In this document: positions 17,257 to 26,018 of the stretch, one piece after another
Layout of the letters: each line of letters starts with the position of its first letter
Position numbering within the stretch: the stretch's first letter is position 1
NCBI RefSeq assembly: GCF_008327685.1
Contig: NZ_BDDE01000014.1
Coordinates: forward strand, 434,001-498,000
DNA length: 64,000 bases
Direction of reading: 5' to 3'
From: Actinomadura sp. K4S16
Lineage (GTDB): Bacteria; Actinomycetota; Actinomycetes; Streptosporangiales; Streptosporangiaceae
The notes under the pieces: generated by a model
Database searches by the model: none
What the model was told of the DNA's origin: nothing
What the model saw: only the letters and a program-made list of their open reading frames with translations
Translations under genes and position numbers: made by a program

Positions 17257-18774
17257 TCAGAAGGCTGATGCGTCGAGCTGGACGAGTCGGCCGGTTTCCA
17301 GGTGGGAGATGTCACCGCCGGAGTCCAGGGCGGCATCGAGTATCAGTGCCAGCGAGGTGCCGTAGACCGGGACGTCGGCGGGCTCGTCGACCAGCCGGAA
17401 CTTGCCGTCCCACGGAGCTTGGGTCGAATCGTCGGCCTCCTCGATGCGGCAGACGATCCAGTGGAAGCTCTCCGTATCGTCGTCGAAGGCCGCGCCGATG
17501 CACCGGCCGTCCGCCAGATCGATGACCGTCCTGATCTGGCAGCGGCCTTCTCCGCGCCATACCCAGCGGTGGTCGCCGGCCGGGCGCAGCCGCCAGGCGC
17601 CGTCGAACATCGTGGCCGAGCCGATGCGGCGGTAGAGCGCCGCAAGGTCGGCAGAGGCCCAGAACCAGCGGTAAGGCCGCGGCGGATCGGCCGCATGGTC
17701 GCGGACGATCCGGTCGATCACATCGTCGATCTCGACCGTCGCCGGTGCCAGGTACCAGCCGCCGAGGGGGCGTAGCGCGCCGTCCGGGTCCTGGGCGACG
17801 CCGATCAGACCGGCATGCAGGGCCACGGCCCGGTTGGCGCGCCCGACCCGGTCGTTGACGTCGATCCTCACCCGCGACAACGTGGCCGGCACCCCGGCGC
17901 TGCCGATGCCCGGACCGCCATAGAGATCACCAGGGCGGGTCGTCAGGTCGCGGGGCTCGTCGATCGGCAGCTCCAGCAGCGGATTGGGCTCGGTGAGCTC
18001 GCCGTCGCCGGTCAGGTACGGGTAGAACCGCGCGGCCCAGCCGGTGATCACCTCGCCGCCGTAAGCGTCGATGGGGCTGTAGATGCGCCGCCAGAAGGCG
18101 GTGTCCGCATCGCCTTCCGCGGCCTTGACGAACTGGTCGGCGATGGCTGCGAGTGACCGGCACCAGGTCTCCAGACCGAGCGCGGCGATCGCGTCCACCC
18201 GGGTGCGGATCGTCCGCCAGTCCTCGACCGTGCCGGTCAGCGTGATGGACGGGATGCCGCAGACGAAGATCATCCAGAGTGCGAAGTAGGGCGAGTACAC
18301 GTCCAGCAGAACGACCCGTCCGGCCATACGGTCAACGTCGGTGCTGGTGGAGAAGTCGCAGTCGAACTCGCCGGCACCGATGGCCTCGGCGAGGAGCAGC
18401 TCGCTGAACGACTCGACGGCGTGCTGCCACGAGCCGGGATCCTGGGGCATCGGCCCGTCCACCGTCACCGTGAGCCGCTTGCGGCCGACGTGGCCCACCA
18501 GCAGGGGGCGCAACTCCTCGGCGTGCATGCGCACATGCTGGGCCAAGCCCTGCATGATGGTCAGCCACACCCCGTCCGGGGAGAGCACGAGCGGGCGATG
18601 CTCGGCGAACGCGCGCCCGACTGCGCTGAGCAGCGGGTGGACACCATTGCTTTTGATGACCGGCAGGGTCGGGTCGCCACCGACCACCAGCGCTTCGGCG
18701 AACTGGTCGCCAAGCGGCAGCGTGGGCAGGCGCTCGGCGGCGGGCTCGACGTCATCGACCTTGAAGGTCACCAC
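17257..18774 (-). CDS. DUF4419-type protein
   Basis: 505 residues from GTG. The N-terminal about 330 residues show the DUF4419 look: SNGVHPLLSAVGRAFAEHRP, LSPDGVWLTIMQG, AEELRPLLVGHVGRK, DFSTSTDVDR, then GIPSITLTGTVEDW and WITGWAA-like FYPYL. A second mixed domain (about 340-505) contains PYRWFWASADL and WVWRGEGRCQIRTV. No signal peptide or membrane segment is seen. The function is unknown. It stands alone between the sigma factor gene and an empty stretch. Confidence 0.75.
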   Translation of the reverse strand: MVTFKVDDVEPAAERLPTLPLGDQFAEALVVGGDPTLPVIKSNGVHPLLSAVGRAFAEHRPLVLSPDGVWLTIMQGLAQHVRMHAEELRPLLVGHVGRKRLTVTVDGPMPQDPGSWQHAVESFSELLLAEAIGAGEFDCDFSTSTDVDRMAGRVVLLDVYSPYFALWMIFVCGIPSITLTGTVEDWRTIRTRVDAIAALGLETWCRSLAAIADQFVKAAEGDADTAFWRRIYSPIDAYGGEVITGWAARFYPYLTGDGELTEPNPLLELPIDEPRDLTTRPGDLYGGPGIGSAGVPATLSRVRIDVNDRVGRANRAVALHAGLIGVAQDPDGALRPLGGWYLAPATVEIDDVIDRIVRDHAADPPRPYRWFWASADLAALYRRIGSATMFDGAWRLRPAGDHRWVWRGEGRCQIRTVIDLADGRCIGAAFDDDTESFHWIVCRIEEADDSTQAPWDGKFRLVDEPADVPVYGTSLALILDAALDSGGDISHLETGRLVQLDASAF

Positions 18775-19077
18775 TCACCGGACTTTAGCCCTGGTTTCGC
18801 CCGGCCGGCTCGCCGCCCGCTCACGGCCGACTGCCCGTTCGGTGAGGTGGTGGGCGGTGCCGCGGCGCGCCGGTGGCGTCCCTCCCCTGGTGACGGGCTC
18901 AGCCGGGCACATATGCGCCGATCGGGGCTAGTGTTGCCGAATGGCGGAAGTGCCTCATCCGGTTCATGTAGCGAGGTGACGCGACGTACGACCGACCGCC
19001 GACGCCCAGCCCGATGCGCTTTGCCGGAAACGGCCAACGGCGCACAATGGGCCCGGTATCGCAGAGAGGATCGGACA
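18775..19077. other. Gene-poor stretch
   Basis: About 300 bases between divergent genes. I see no supported gene, repeat or RNA. A 12-codon ATG frame ending at 18979 is too short to support. Confidence 0.4.
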
Positions 19078-19320
19078 ATGGCTCGACGGTGGCCGGACGA
19101 CCCGATGGTGCGGGCGCGGCGGGTGCCGCCGACGCTCGGCGCGGTCGCCGCCGCCCCGGCGGTCCCGTTGATCGGGGACGTCACGACCAGGTTCGCCGCC
19201 GGAATGGCGGCCGGGTTCGGCGCGCTCATCCGGGGCGCGAGCGAACCCATTATCGTGAGCACCCGATCGCGGCCCGAGATCCGCTTGGCGGCCGCGCGGC
19301 AAGGCTCCATCGAGCGCTGA
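19078..19320 (+). CDS. Small hypothetical protein
   Basis: 80 residues; ATG with GAGAGGA (19064-19070) upstream. It is basic at the N-terminus, followed by a small-residue-rich stretch (TLGAVAAAPAVPLIGDV, FAAGMAAGFGALIRG) that might associate with a membrane. I do not recognise it. It lies 88 bases upstream of another small membrane protein gene on the same strand, so they may be a pair. Confidence 0.5.
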   Translation: MARRWPDDPMVRARRVPPTLGAVAAAPAVPLIGDVTTRFAAGMAAGFGALIRGASEPIIVSTRSRPEIRLAAARQGSIER

Positions 19321-19408
19321 AGGCCGGTGCGGCCCCGGTTGCGCGGTGGGACCCCTGGCCGCGTGAGATGGTAACGAGCACAGGAGCCGGGCAGGGAGCA
19401 GAGACGAC

Positions 19409-19687
19409 ATGTTGCAAGGTGTGAAGGTGGCCGTGGTGCTGGCCGCGCCGAAGGACGATCCGAACACCCAGCAGTTGGCCGAGTGGCTGCGCAATATCTT
19501 CGGGCCGCTGTTCCTGGTGATCGTCGGGATCGTGGCCCTGTTCTTCCTGTTCACCCGGGAGATCACACGGTTCGTTCAGTTCATCGTGCTCAGCATCGTG
19601 ATCGCGATCGTCTTCTACTACCCCGGGATCATCACGATGATCGCCGGCGGCATCGTGCGAGCGCTCGGCGTCGAGGACTCCGGCTAA
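19409..19687 (+). CDS. Small two-helix membrane protein
   Basis: 92 residues; ATG 19409. There are two strong hydrophobic segments (about 31-49 LFLVIVGIVALFFLFT and 55-72 FVQFIVLSIVIAIVFYY) and a charged N-terminal part (APKDDPNTQQLAEWLRNIF). The size and two-helix layout recall VirB2/TcpC-like or other small proteins of actinobacterial conjugative elements, but no other transfer genes are nearby. The family is uncertain. Confidence 0.6.
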   Translation: MLQGVKVAVVLAAPKDDPNTQQLAEWLRNIFGPLFLVIVGIVALFFLFTREITRFVQFIVLSIVIAIVFYYPGIITMIAGGIVRALGVEDSG

Positions 19688-19705
19688 GAGGTCATCTCAT
19701 CAAGG

Positions 19706-19729
19706 GCTCGGCCCGAAACGGGGCCGAGC
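19706..19729 (+). terminator. Hairpin after the small membrane protein
   Basis: Perfect 9-bp stem GCTCGGCCC / GGGCCGAGC with a 6-base loop, 18 bases after the stop codon. Confidence 0.6.
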
Positions 19730-19830
19730 GCCTGCTGGCCGACCACGGCCACGACCCGACGAATACCGCCGACTCGTCTGGGCCAAGGGCATCAAACCCG
19801 TCAACGCTCGCCGCGTCAGGAGTCGATGTC
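19720..19830 (+). pseudogene. IS5-type transposase fragment
   Basis: Two reading frames joined by a +1 shift give ERLLADHGHD followed by DEYRRLVWAKGIKPVNARR. This matches the pattern of the conserved region of IS5-group transposases (..LxADRGYDxDKYRRLLxxRGIKPxIARRG). Only about 30 codons remain, with no catalytic C-terminus and no inverted repeats visible. Confidence 0.55.
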
Positions 19831-19844
19831 CGGTACGGGCCGGA

Positions 19845-20720
19845 CTATCGGTAGGAGCCGTTTCCCAGGTCGGTGACGGGGTCGGGGTGCTGGGGCCGCC
19901 AGCCCAGCCGGTTGCGCGCCTGCTCGCCACTGACGGCCTGGTCGAGTGCCAGGGCGTCGGCGAACAGCGTGCCGAACTCCTCTCGCGCCCGGTCCAGCGG
20001 CAAGATCTGTGGCTCTCCGGAGTGCCCGGCGGCCTGGCCGGCGGCGATGGCCAGTTCCCGGACCGGAACCGCCGGTTGGGTCACGCCATGCCACAGCGTT
20101 CCGGCGGGCGCGTGCTCCACCACTCCGGCGAAAAGGTCGGCCAGGTCGTCGACGTGGACCATCGGCCAGCGCACCGCCGGGTCCGCGACGATCACGGGCG
20201 CCCCGTGCTTGCGGGCCAGGTCGACCAGCAGGGCGGGGATGCCGCCGCCGCGGCCGTGCACGATGCCCGGGCGGATCACGGCGGCGCGGACGCCCTCCTC
20301 GGCGGTGGCGAGCACTTGGCGTTCGATGCCGGGACGGTAGCCCACGATCGGGATCGGGGCGGTGGGTGTGTCTTCGTCGGCGGTCGACGCCCCGGTGGCG
20401 CCCAGGACCCAGACGCCGCTCGTGTAGACGAACGCGCGTCCCGTGCCCTGCAGCGGGCCGGTCAGCGCCGCGACGGCCGCCGCGTCGACGGCGGCGTCCC
20501 CCGTGGGGGTGGCCAGATTGATCACCGCGCCGATGTCGGCGGTGACCGCCTCAGTGAGCGAGTCCGGGTCACGCAGGTCGCCGATGCGCCGCTCGTATCC
20601 GGCTTCGTTCCGGTCGCTGCCCGGGCGGGCGAGTTCCACCACCTGGTGCCCCGCGCCTGACAGCCTTTCGGCGACGGCCGACCCCAGGTACCCGCGAGCT
20701 CCAACGATCAGGATCCGCAT
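19845..20720 (-). CDS. NAD(P)-dependent epimerase/dehydratase-family protein
   Basis: 291 residues. N-terminal Rossmann motif GARGYLGSAVAERL (Gly-rich loop at 7-13), an NAD-binding ATP-like region (INLATPTGD), VYTSGVWVLG in place of the usual YxxSK area, and an extended-SDR C-terminus (VHVDDLADLFAGVVEHA). This is an extended/atypical SDR; substrate unknown. It is divergent from a MarR regulator with operators between, so it is probably that regulator's target. Confidence 0.88.
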   Translation of the reverse strand: MRILIVGARGYLGSAVAERLSGAGHQVVELARPGSDRNEAGYERRIGDLRDPDSLTEAVTADIGAVINLATPTGDAAVDAAAVAALTGPLQGTGRAFVYTSGVWVLGATGASTADEDTPTAPIPIVGYRPGIERQVLATAEEGVRAAVIRPGIVHGRGGGIPALLVDLARKHGAPVIVADPAVRWPMVHVDDLADLFAGVVEHAPAGTLWHGVTQPAVPVRELAIAAGQAAGHSGEPQILPLDRAREEFGTLFADALALDQAVSGEQARNRLGWRPQHPDPVTDLGNGSYR

Positions 20721-20731
20721 GTCATCCCTCC

Positions 20732-20753
20732 ATCGAAAATTTCGATGTCGAAA
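20732..20753. promoter_or_regulatory. Overlapping MarR-type operator palindromes
   Basis: ATCGAAA-A-TTTCGAT (20732-20746) overlaps TTTCGA-TG-TCGAAA (20740-20753), just upstream of the epimerase start. Short symmetric AT-rich sites between a marR-like gene and its divergent neighbour are typical operators. Confidence 0.6.
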
Positions 20754-20783
20754 CTTTAAGCTTCCTCTATCCTGGATGTCAAA

Positions 20784-20801
20784 CTTTTCGATGTCGAAGA
20801 G
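20784..20801. promoter_or_regulatory. Third MarR-type operator
   Basis: CTTTTCGA-TG-TCGAAGAG shares the TTCGATGTCGAA core with the site at 20740 and lies 41 bases before the MarR start. Confidence 0.55.
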
Positions 20802-20841
20802 TTAGATTGCAGGCGAAGCCACCCCTCCGGAAGGAACGCCC

Positions 20842-21369
20842 GTGACCGACACGCCCCGGCAGGACGGAGTCGACGTGATCATTCAGGAGTGGCGGGAGGT
20901 GCGGCCAGACCTCGACTGCTCCCCCATGGCGGTCATCGGCCGCCTCTCCAGGGCGTCGCGGCTGCTCGAACGTGCCATCAAGGACGAGTTCGGCCGGCAC
21001 GGATTGGAGCCCTGGGAGTTCGACGTGCTGGCCACGCTGCTGCGCTCCGGCCCGCCCCACGTCCTCAGCGCCGGAGAGTTGAGCAGCGCGGCCATGGTGA
21101 GCTCGGCGGCACTGACCAACCGGATCGATCGGCTGGTGGACAAAGGGCTGGTCGAGCGCCAGGTGGATCCGTCGCACCGACGACGGGTCCTGATATCCCT
21201 CTCCGAAGAGGGACTGCGCCTGGTCAACCGAGGCGTCGAACACCACGTGGCCAACGAGCACCGGCTCCTTGAAGGCCTGTCCGCCCCCGAACGCGACCGG
21301 CTCGCCTCGCTGCTCCGCTGTCTGCTCATCTCCCTCGGAGACAGCACACGGCCACCGGCGGACGCTTGA
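20842..21369 (+). CDS. MarR-family transcriptional regulator
   Basis: 175 residues; GTG with GGAAGGA at 20829-20835. The winged helix is visible: HGLEPWEFDVLATLLRSGPP, LSSAAMVSSAALTNRIDRLV (recognition helix), LVERQVDPSHRRRVLISLSE (wing), flanked by dimerisation helices. It is divergently transcribed from the SDR gene with three related palindromes between, suggesting auto-repression and control of the SDR gene. The ligand is unknown. Confidence 0.92.
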   Translation: MTDTPRQDGVDVIIQEWREVRPDLDCSPMAVIGRLSRASRLLERAIKDEFGRHGLEPWEFDVLATLLRSGPPHVLSAGELSSAAMVSSAALTNRIDRLVDKGLVERQVDPSHRRRVLISLSEEGLRLVNRGVEHHVANEHRLLEGLSAPERDRLASLLRCLLISLGDSTRPPADA

Positions 21370-21430
21370 GACCTGGCCGCCGCCGCCCGCAACTGGACCC
21401 TGCAAGATCGAGTTACACCGCGGCAGCCGG

Positions 21431-23314
21431 TTACTGGCTGGGACTTCCGGTCGGGCTTGGGGTGCGTGCGGTGTCCGGGGTGGCCTCGTCGGTGAGGAAG
21501 CCGCCGGACTGGTGGCGCCAGAGACGGGAGTAAGGGCCTTCGGACTGGAGGAGTTCCAGGTGGGAGCCCTCCTCAAGGACGCGGCCGCGGTCGAGGACGA
21601 CCAGGCGGTCCATGCTGACGACCGTGCTCAGACGGTGCGCGACGACCAGTGCGGTGCGGTCGCGCATCAGGTGCCACAGCGCCTCCTGGACGAGAAGCTC
21701 GCTTTCGGAGTCGAGCGCGCTGGTCGCCTCGTCCAGGAGAAGGATCGGGGCGTCTCGCAGGATGGCGCGGGCCAGGGCGACGCGCTGCCGCTGACCGCCG
21801 GACAGCTTGACGCCCCGCTCGCCGACCAGCGTCTCGAACCCGTCCGGAAGGCTCTCGACGAACTCGGTGACGTGCGCCGCCTGCGCGGCTCGGAGGATCT
21901 CGGTCTCGGTGGCGCCCGGCCGGGCGAAGGCGATGTTGTCGCGCACCGACCGGTGGAACATCGCGGGTTCCTGCGGGACGTACGCGATGAGGTTGCGCAG
22001 GTCGCTCTGGCGGAGCCGCGCGATGTCCTGGCCGCCGATGAGGATCCGGCCGCCGTCGACGTCCATGAGCCGCAGGAGCAGCCGGGAGAGGGTGGTCTTG
22101 CCGCCACCGGACCGGCCCACCAAGCCGATCTTGGCGCCGCTGGGGATGTCCAGGTCGAGGCCCTCGAACAGGGGCGGACCGTCGCCGTGCGCGAAGAGGA
22201 CCCGCTCGAAGCGGACCGAGGCGTCGACCGGACGGAGCGGCTGCGGGTCGGGCGGGTCCACGACGGTCGGCGGCTGCATGAGCAGCTCGGTGAACTGCGC
22301 GCTCTCGGTGAGCGTGCTCTCCATCCGCCGGTAGATCTGGTTGAACTCGAACATGATCCGCGTCGCGTTGGTGTAGTAGGAGAACGTCACGACGATGGCC
22401 TCGACGCCGAGGCCGCCGCGGAGTGCCACCGCGACGAGCAGGCCCAGGGCGCTCGTCAGGATCGACATCGGAGCGACGATCGTGTCGACCCGGAGGTTGC
22501 CGTAATCCCAGGAGGCCAGCGCCAGGCGGTGCTGCTCGACGACCCCGCCGCGGAACTCGGCGGCCTCCCGCTCCTCGGCGGCGAACGCGCGGACCGTCTC
22601 CATGTTGGTCAGCACGTCGGCGATGTGGCCCGAAACCCGCACCTTGGCGGCCTCGCGCTTGTCCACCAGCACCTGGCGGCGGCGGATGAACGGGATGACG
22701 ATGAAGCCGGTGAAGACGATCAGCCCTACGAGGACGACGACCAGGAGCGGGTGGAACCGCCACAGGATCACCGATGCGAAGGACAGCGGGATCACGTTGG
22801 CCACGACCGAGAAAGTGAGGGTGTCGGCGAAGCTTTCGAAGCCGCCGCAGAAGCTCAGTATCCGTTTGGTCAGCGAACCGGCGAAGTTGTCGTGAAAAAA
22901 CGCGGTGTCTTTGGCGAGCAGCTCGTCCATGCCGGTGATGGCGAGCCATTCGATTCCTCGGCCGTCCGTCCGGTTGAGGAAGTGCAAACCCACTCGCCAC
23001 AGGACCTCGCCCGCCAACATGATGCCGGCGAATCCGAGGACGTAGGGCAGGAGAGCGGCGAGGTCGCTTTCCCCGCCTTCGGCCAGGTGCCCCACCAGGG
23101 CGGCGACCACCAGCGGGGTCAGGTAGTACAGGCAGGTGTTCCCGAGCGCCGGCAAGGTCATCGCCGGAAGCGAGATGCGCCACTGACGGCGCAGAAAGCC
23201 ACAGTAATAGCGCAAAGCCAGCAGAACAGCCCGCTGCCTGACCGACTGCTCGCCCTTGGACCCACCCGGTAATTTCGGCACAGCCACCCGCCCCTCGACG
23301 CATCCGCCTCTCAT
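21431..23314 (-). CDS. ABC transporter, fused permease and ATPase
   Basis: 627 residues. The N-terminal transmembrane domain (about 25-330, six predicted helices, e.g. PLVVAALVGHLA, LLVVVLVGLIVFTGFIVIPF) is followed by the nucleotide-binding domain: Walker A GRSGGGKTT near 410, Q-loop YVPQEP, signature LSGGQRQR, Walker B ILLLDEAT, and H-loop VVAHRLST. This is a half-size exporter (MsbA/MDR class), expected to work as a dimer. The substrate is unknown and no partner gene is adjacent. Confidence 0.93.
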   Translation of the reverse strand: MRGGCVEGRVAVPKLPGGSKGEQSVRQRAVLLALRYYCGFLRRQWRISLPAMTLPALGNTCLYYLTPLVVAALVGHLAEGGESDLAALLPYVLGFAGIMLAGEVLWRVGLHFLNRTDGRGIEWLAITGMDELLAKDTAFFHDNFAGSLTKRILSFCGGFESFADTLTFSVVANVIPLSFASVILWRFHPLLVVVLVGLIVFTGFIVIPFIRRRQVLVDKREAAKVRVSGHIADVLTNMETVRAFAAEEREAAEFRGGVVEQHRLALASWDYGNLRVDTIVAPMSILTSALGLLVAVALRGGLGVEAIVVTFSYYTNATRIMFEFNQIYRRMESTLTESAQFTELLMQPPTVVDPPDPQPLRPVDASVRFERVLFAHGDGPPLFEGLDLDIPSGAKIGLVGRSGGGKTTLSRLLLRLMDVDGGRILIGGQDIARLRQSDLRNLIAYVPQEPAMFHRSVRDNIAFARPGATETEILRAAQAAHVTEFVESLPDGFETLVGERGVKLSGGQRQRVALARAILRDAPILLLDEATSALDSESELLVQEALWHLMRDRTALVVAHRLSTVVSMDRLVVLDRGRVLEEGSHLELLQSEGPYSRLWRHQSGGFLTDEATPDTARTPSPTGSPSQ

Positions 23315-23421
23315 GCTGCCTCAGACCGTCCAGGCGAAGCGACCGCATTTTGCAGGCGCCCAGACGATCAGCGGGCATCTCAGAAAAGCGTCCTCTGCGG
23401 GGAAAGCACGCTTAGCGCTCA

Positions 23422-23922
23422 CTATGGCTGGAGCAGCAGGTCGTGCTGATACCAGATGCCCGGCTTACCGCCGAGGTCGGCCGGGTCGGCCGGTCCGACC
23501 GGGACGAACCCGGCCTTGATCAGCACTCGCTGGGACGCGGCATTGTTACGGGAGGTGGCGGCCCGCAGCGTGTGCAGCCCGTGCCGCGCCACCGCCAGCC
23601 GGCACACGTCCCGGACGGCCGCGGTCGCCACGCCGCGGCCGGCGGCGTGCTGCGCGACCCGGTAACCGAGGTCAGCAGTGCCGTCCCCAAGGCGGTACAG
23701 GTTGAACCGGCCCAGAACCGAGCCGTCCTCGGCAACGAGCAGGTAGAAGGCACTGATGCCTGCCTCTTGTTCAGCCAACAAGGCGCGGTACCGGTCGGCG
23801 AACTCATCGAAGAACTCGTCACCGCGGTCGGAGACCGAGGCAGCGAAGTAGGCGCGGTTCGCCAACTCGAAGGCCAGGACCGCCGGGGCGTGGCCGGCAT
23901 GAAGCCGCTTCAGCTCGGGCAC
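23422..23922 (-). CDS. GNAT-family N-acetyltransferase (RimJ/RimL-like)
   Basis: 166 residues, GTG start. GNAT features: FYLLVAEDGSVLGRFNLYRL (beta strands 3-4), acetyl-CoA loop VAQHAAGRGVATAAVRDVCR, and LRAATSRNNAASQRVLIKAG with the conserved Asn typical of RimJ/RimL-type enzymes. It may acetylate ribosomal protein N-termini, amino sugars or a drug; the substrate cannot be read. Confidence 0.9.
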   Translation of the reverse strand: MPELKRLHAGHAPAVLAFELANRAYFAASVSDRGDEFFDEFADRYRALLAEQEAGISAFYLLVAEDGSVLGRFNLYRLGDGTADLGYRVAQHAAGRGVATAAVRDVCRLAVARHGLHTLRAATSRNNAASQRVLIKAGFVPVGPADPADLGGKPGIWYQHDLLLQP

Positions 23923-24065
23923 CGCCCGACTCTAACCGGATGACGCGCTGAGGCCACCTGAGTTTCCGGCGGCGCAGACGGCCTCCAAGACCAAGGCACC
24001 TCGCCCCCCGGGGCCGTAGGCCGCGCGCGACTGCCCGCCGTGGCCCCGTTCGGGGGCTCGCCGGG

Positions 24066-24902
24066 TTAGCGTCCGGCCAGCTCGGCCACGACTGGAGCGA
24101 GCGTGTCGGCGGAGACGGCGCCGAAGACGAAGTAGGAGAAGCCGAGCTCCTCCCGTCGCCGCTGGATCTCCTCGGCGGCCGCCGCGGGGTCGTCCGGAAG
24201 CACCGCCAGCGAGTCCGCCGCATGAAGCGCGGCAGGGTCGGTGTCGGGGGACGCCATGAACGGCGCGAGAGTGTCGCCGACCACCGCCACGTGCTGCGCA
24301 AGCTCGACATCTCGGGTGGCGCGGGAGCGGAAGTCGCGTACCACCCGGGTGATTTCGTCGCGCTCGTCCCCCGGCATCAGTGCGATGGCGACCGTGTCGG
24401 CGAGGTCGGCCGCCATCGTCCGGGCCTTCGGCCCGCGCACGGCCATCACCACCGGCGTGTGCAGGTCTGGGCCGTCGAGATCTCGCAGCGCCGTCACGGT
24501 CTCACGCACCTGGGCCAGCCGCTCGCCCGGTGGCACGACGGGCAGGCCCAGGTCGCGGAGTTCGTCCTCGATGCCGGGCCTGCCGGTGCCGACGCCCATC
24601 TCGAAGCGACCGTCGGTGAGCACCGACAGCGAGTGCGCCTCCCACGCGGTGCTCCAGGCCGGGCGCAGCGGGGAGGCGTACACCCAAGTCCCGACCCGCA
24701 GGTCGGTACGGGTGGCCGCGACGGCCAGCGTCGGCGCGGGCGCCGGCTGCCATTGCGGGACGTCGGGCATCAGCAGCGTGGAGTAGCCGCTGTCGGCGAT
24801 GCGGCTCAACTGGTCTCGCCACGTCGGCAGGTCTGTTGTGAGCGGGGCGACGACCCCGAATCGGAAGGGCTTGTCTCCGCCAGTCGCCGTCAGATCGGTC
24901 AT
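24066..24902 (-). CDS. LLM-class F420/flavin-dependent oxidoreductase
   Basis: 278 residues. Luciferase-like monooxygenase fold: FRFGVVAPLTTDLPTWRDQL, LLMPDVPQW, TLAVAATRTDLRVGTWVYAS, SVLTDGRFEMGVGTGRP. These are the usual conserved stretches of the LLM family, often F420-dependent in actinobacteria. Substrate unknown. It is monocistronic, with about 140 bases to the next gene. Confidence 0.92.
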   Translation of the reverse strand: MTDLTATGGDKPFRFGVVAPLTTDLPTWRDQLSRIADSGYSTLLMPDVPQWQPAPAPTLAVAATRTDLRVGTWVYASPLRPAWSTAWEAHSLSVLTDGRFEMGVGTGRPGIEDELRDLGLPVVPPGERLAQVRETVTALRDLDGPDLHTPVVMAVRGPKARTMAADLADTVAIALMPGDERDEITRVVRDFRSRATRDVELAQHVAVVGDTLAPFMASPDTDPAALHAADSLAVLPDDPAAAAEEIQRRREELGFSYFVFGAVSADTLAPVVAELAGR

Positions 24903-25273
24903 CGTTCCTCACCTGCCAGTAGAAGGGATGGGCTTCCGGCCCCGGCCATGGAGCGGCGCCTCACCCCAGCTACGAACGCCGCCGCCCCGATTCGACACCG
25001 CCCCCGGAAATCCCGCCGAGAATCTTCCAGCGGCGGGTTGCTCCCCCGGCTTGCCCCGGCCGGGCCCGCGTCGGTCTTCTCGGTCCGTCTGTGCTGGGAA
25101 TCACCGACCACGGTCGGAACCTCGACCTGCCCGGCGCCCTGGTCCGGGTGGAGCCGCGAGGAGGATCGCGGGCGATCTCAGTCGGTGTGCGGAGGGCCTG
25201 TGAACGTGTCCGTTCGTGGACAACGATCTTCGTCGGGCCGCGGCGCGAATGGTGCGCTGCTTAGATCATCGGC
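24903..25273. other. Intergenic stretch without a supported gene
   Basis: About 370 bases between divergently transcribed genes. Frames here are short and lack ribosome-binding sites or recognisable motifs. I see no repeat or RNA. Confidence 0.4.
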
Positions 25274-25915
25274 ATGCAGATGATCGAACGTCCGTGGGGC
25301 GTGACCGCATACGGGGCATCGAGCGTGAAGGCGATGCCGGACCTCGTGCGGGCCAGGTTCAAGGTCATCCGGGTAGAGCCGACGCCGTCCGAGGCGTTCG
25401 CCGCGGCCAGCGAGGCCGTGCAAGCAGTGCGGCAGACGCTGCGGCAGCATGGGATATCGGACGCGGCCGTCGAGCGGTCACGGCTCGGCCTGAAGAGTTC
25501 GTGGAGCTACGGCGGGTCGGAGCGCAAGTTCGTCGGGTACGAGTGCCAGGCCTCGTTCGCCGTTGAGTCCGGTGCTCTCGACGATGTCCAGCCGTTGCTC
25601 GTCGATCTGGTCGCGGCAGGCGCCAATGAGATAGACGCGGTCGACTTTGATGTGTCCGGCAAGGGCGAGTTGCGCGCGGAAGCCCGTCGGCAGGCGGTCG
25701 GTGCTGCCCGGCGCAAGGCCGAGTTGTTCGCCGAGGCCGCAGGAGTGCGGCTGGGGGCCGTCCTGCACATCGACGACGTCGATCCGGAGCAGATCGGGTC
25801 AGGGCGGTATCACGGGCACGGCTCGGGCGGCGAGGCGTCCCCCGAGGACCTCGCGCCCGGACATGTCGTGGTGTCCGCCGCGGTCATCCTGGGATTCTCC
25901 ATCAACCACGACTGA
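25274..25915 (+). CDS. SIMPL (DUF541) domain protein
   Basis: 213 residues. The SIMPL pattern is seen in VTAYGASSVKAMPDLVRARF, AAASEAVQAVRQTLRQHGI, LGLKSSWSY, GYECQASFAVES and KAELFAEAAGVRLGAVLHI. Unlike many periplasmic SIMPL proteins no signal peptide is present, so it may be cytoplasmic. The exact role of this family is unclear. The HEAT-like gene follows about 100 bases downstream on the same strand. Confidence 0.85.
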   Translation: MQMIERPWGVTAYGASSVKAMPDLVRARFKVIRVEPTPSEAFAAASEAVQAVRQTLRQHGISDAAVERSRLGLKSSWSYGGSERKFVGYECQASFAVESGALDDVQPLLVDLVAAGANEIDAVDFDVSGKGELRAEARRQAVGAARRKAELFAEAAGVRLGAVLHIDDVDPEQIGSGRYHGHGSGGEASPEDLAPGHVVVSAAVILGFSINHD

Positions 25916-26018
25916 CCAGTCGCGGGTCCGGCACGCGGTGTCGCGGGTGATCGGAAAATGTGGGGACATGTTCCGGGTGGTTCTGCCAGCCTGGCTTGAT
26001 GATCATGGAGTGGGTCCG

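Noticed and set aside
21269..23272. 667-codon plus-strand frame over the ABC transporter gene
   Set aside because: Antisense shadow; the minus strand carries Walker A, LSGGQ and Walker B motifs.
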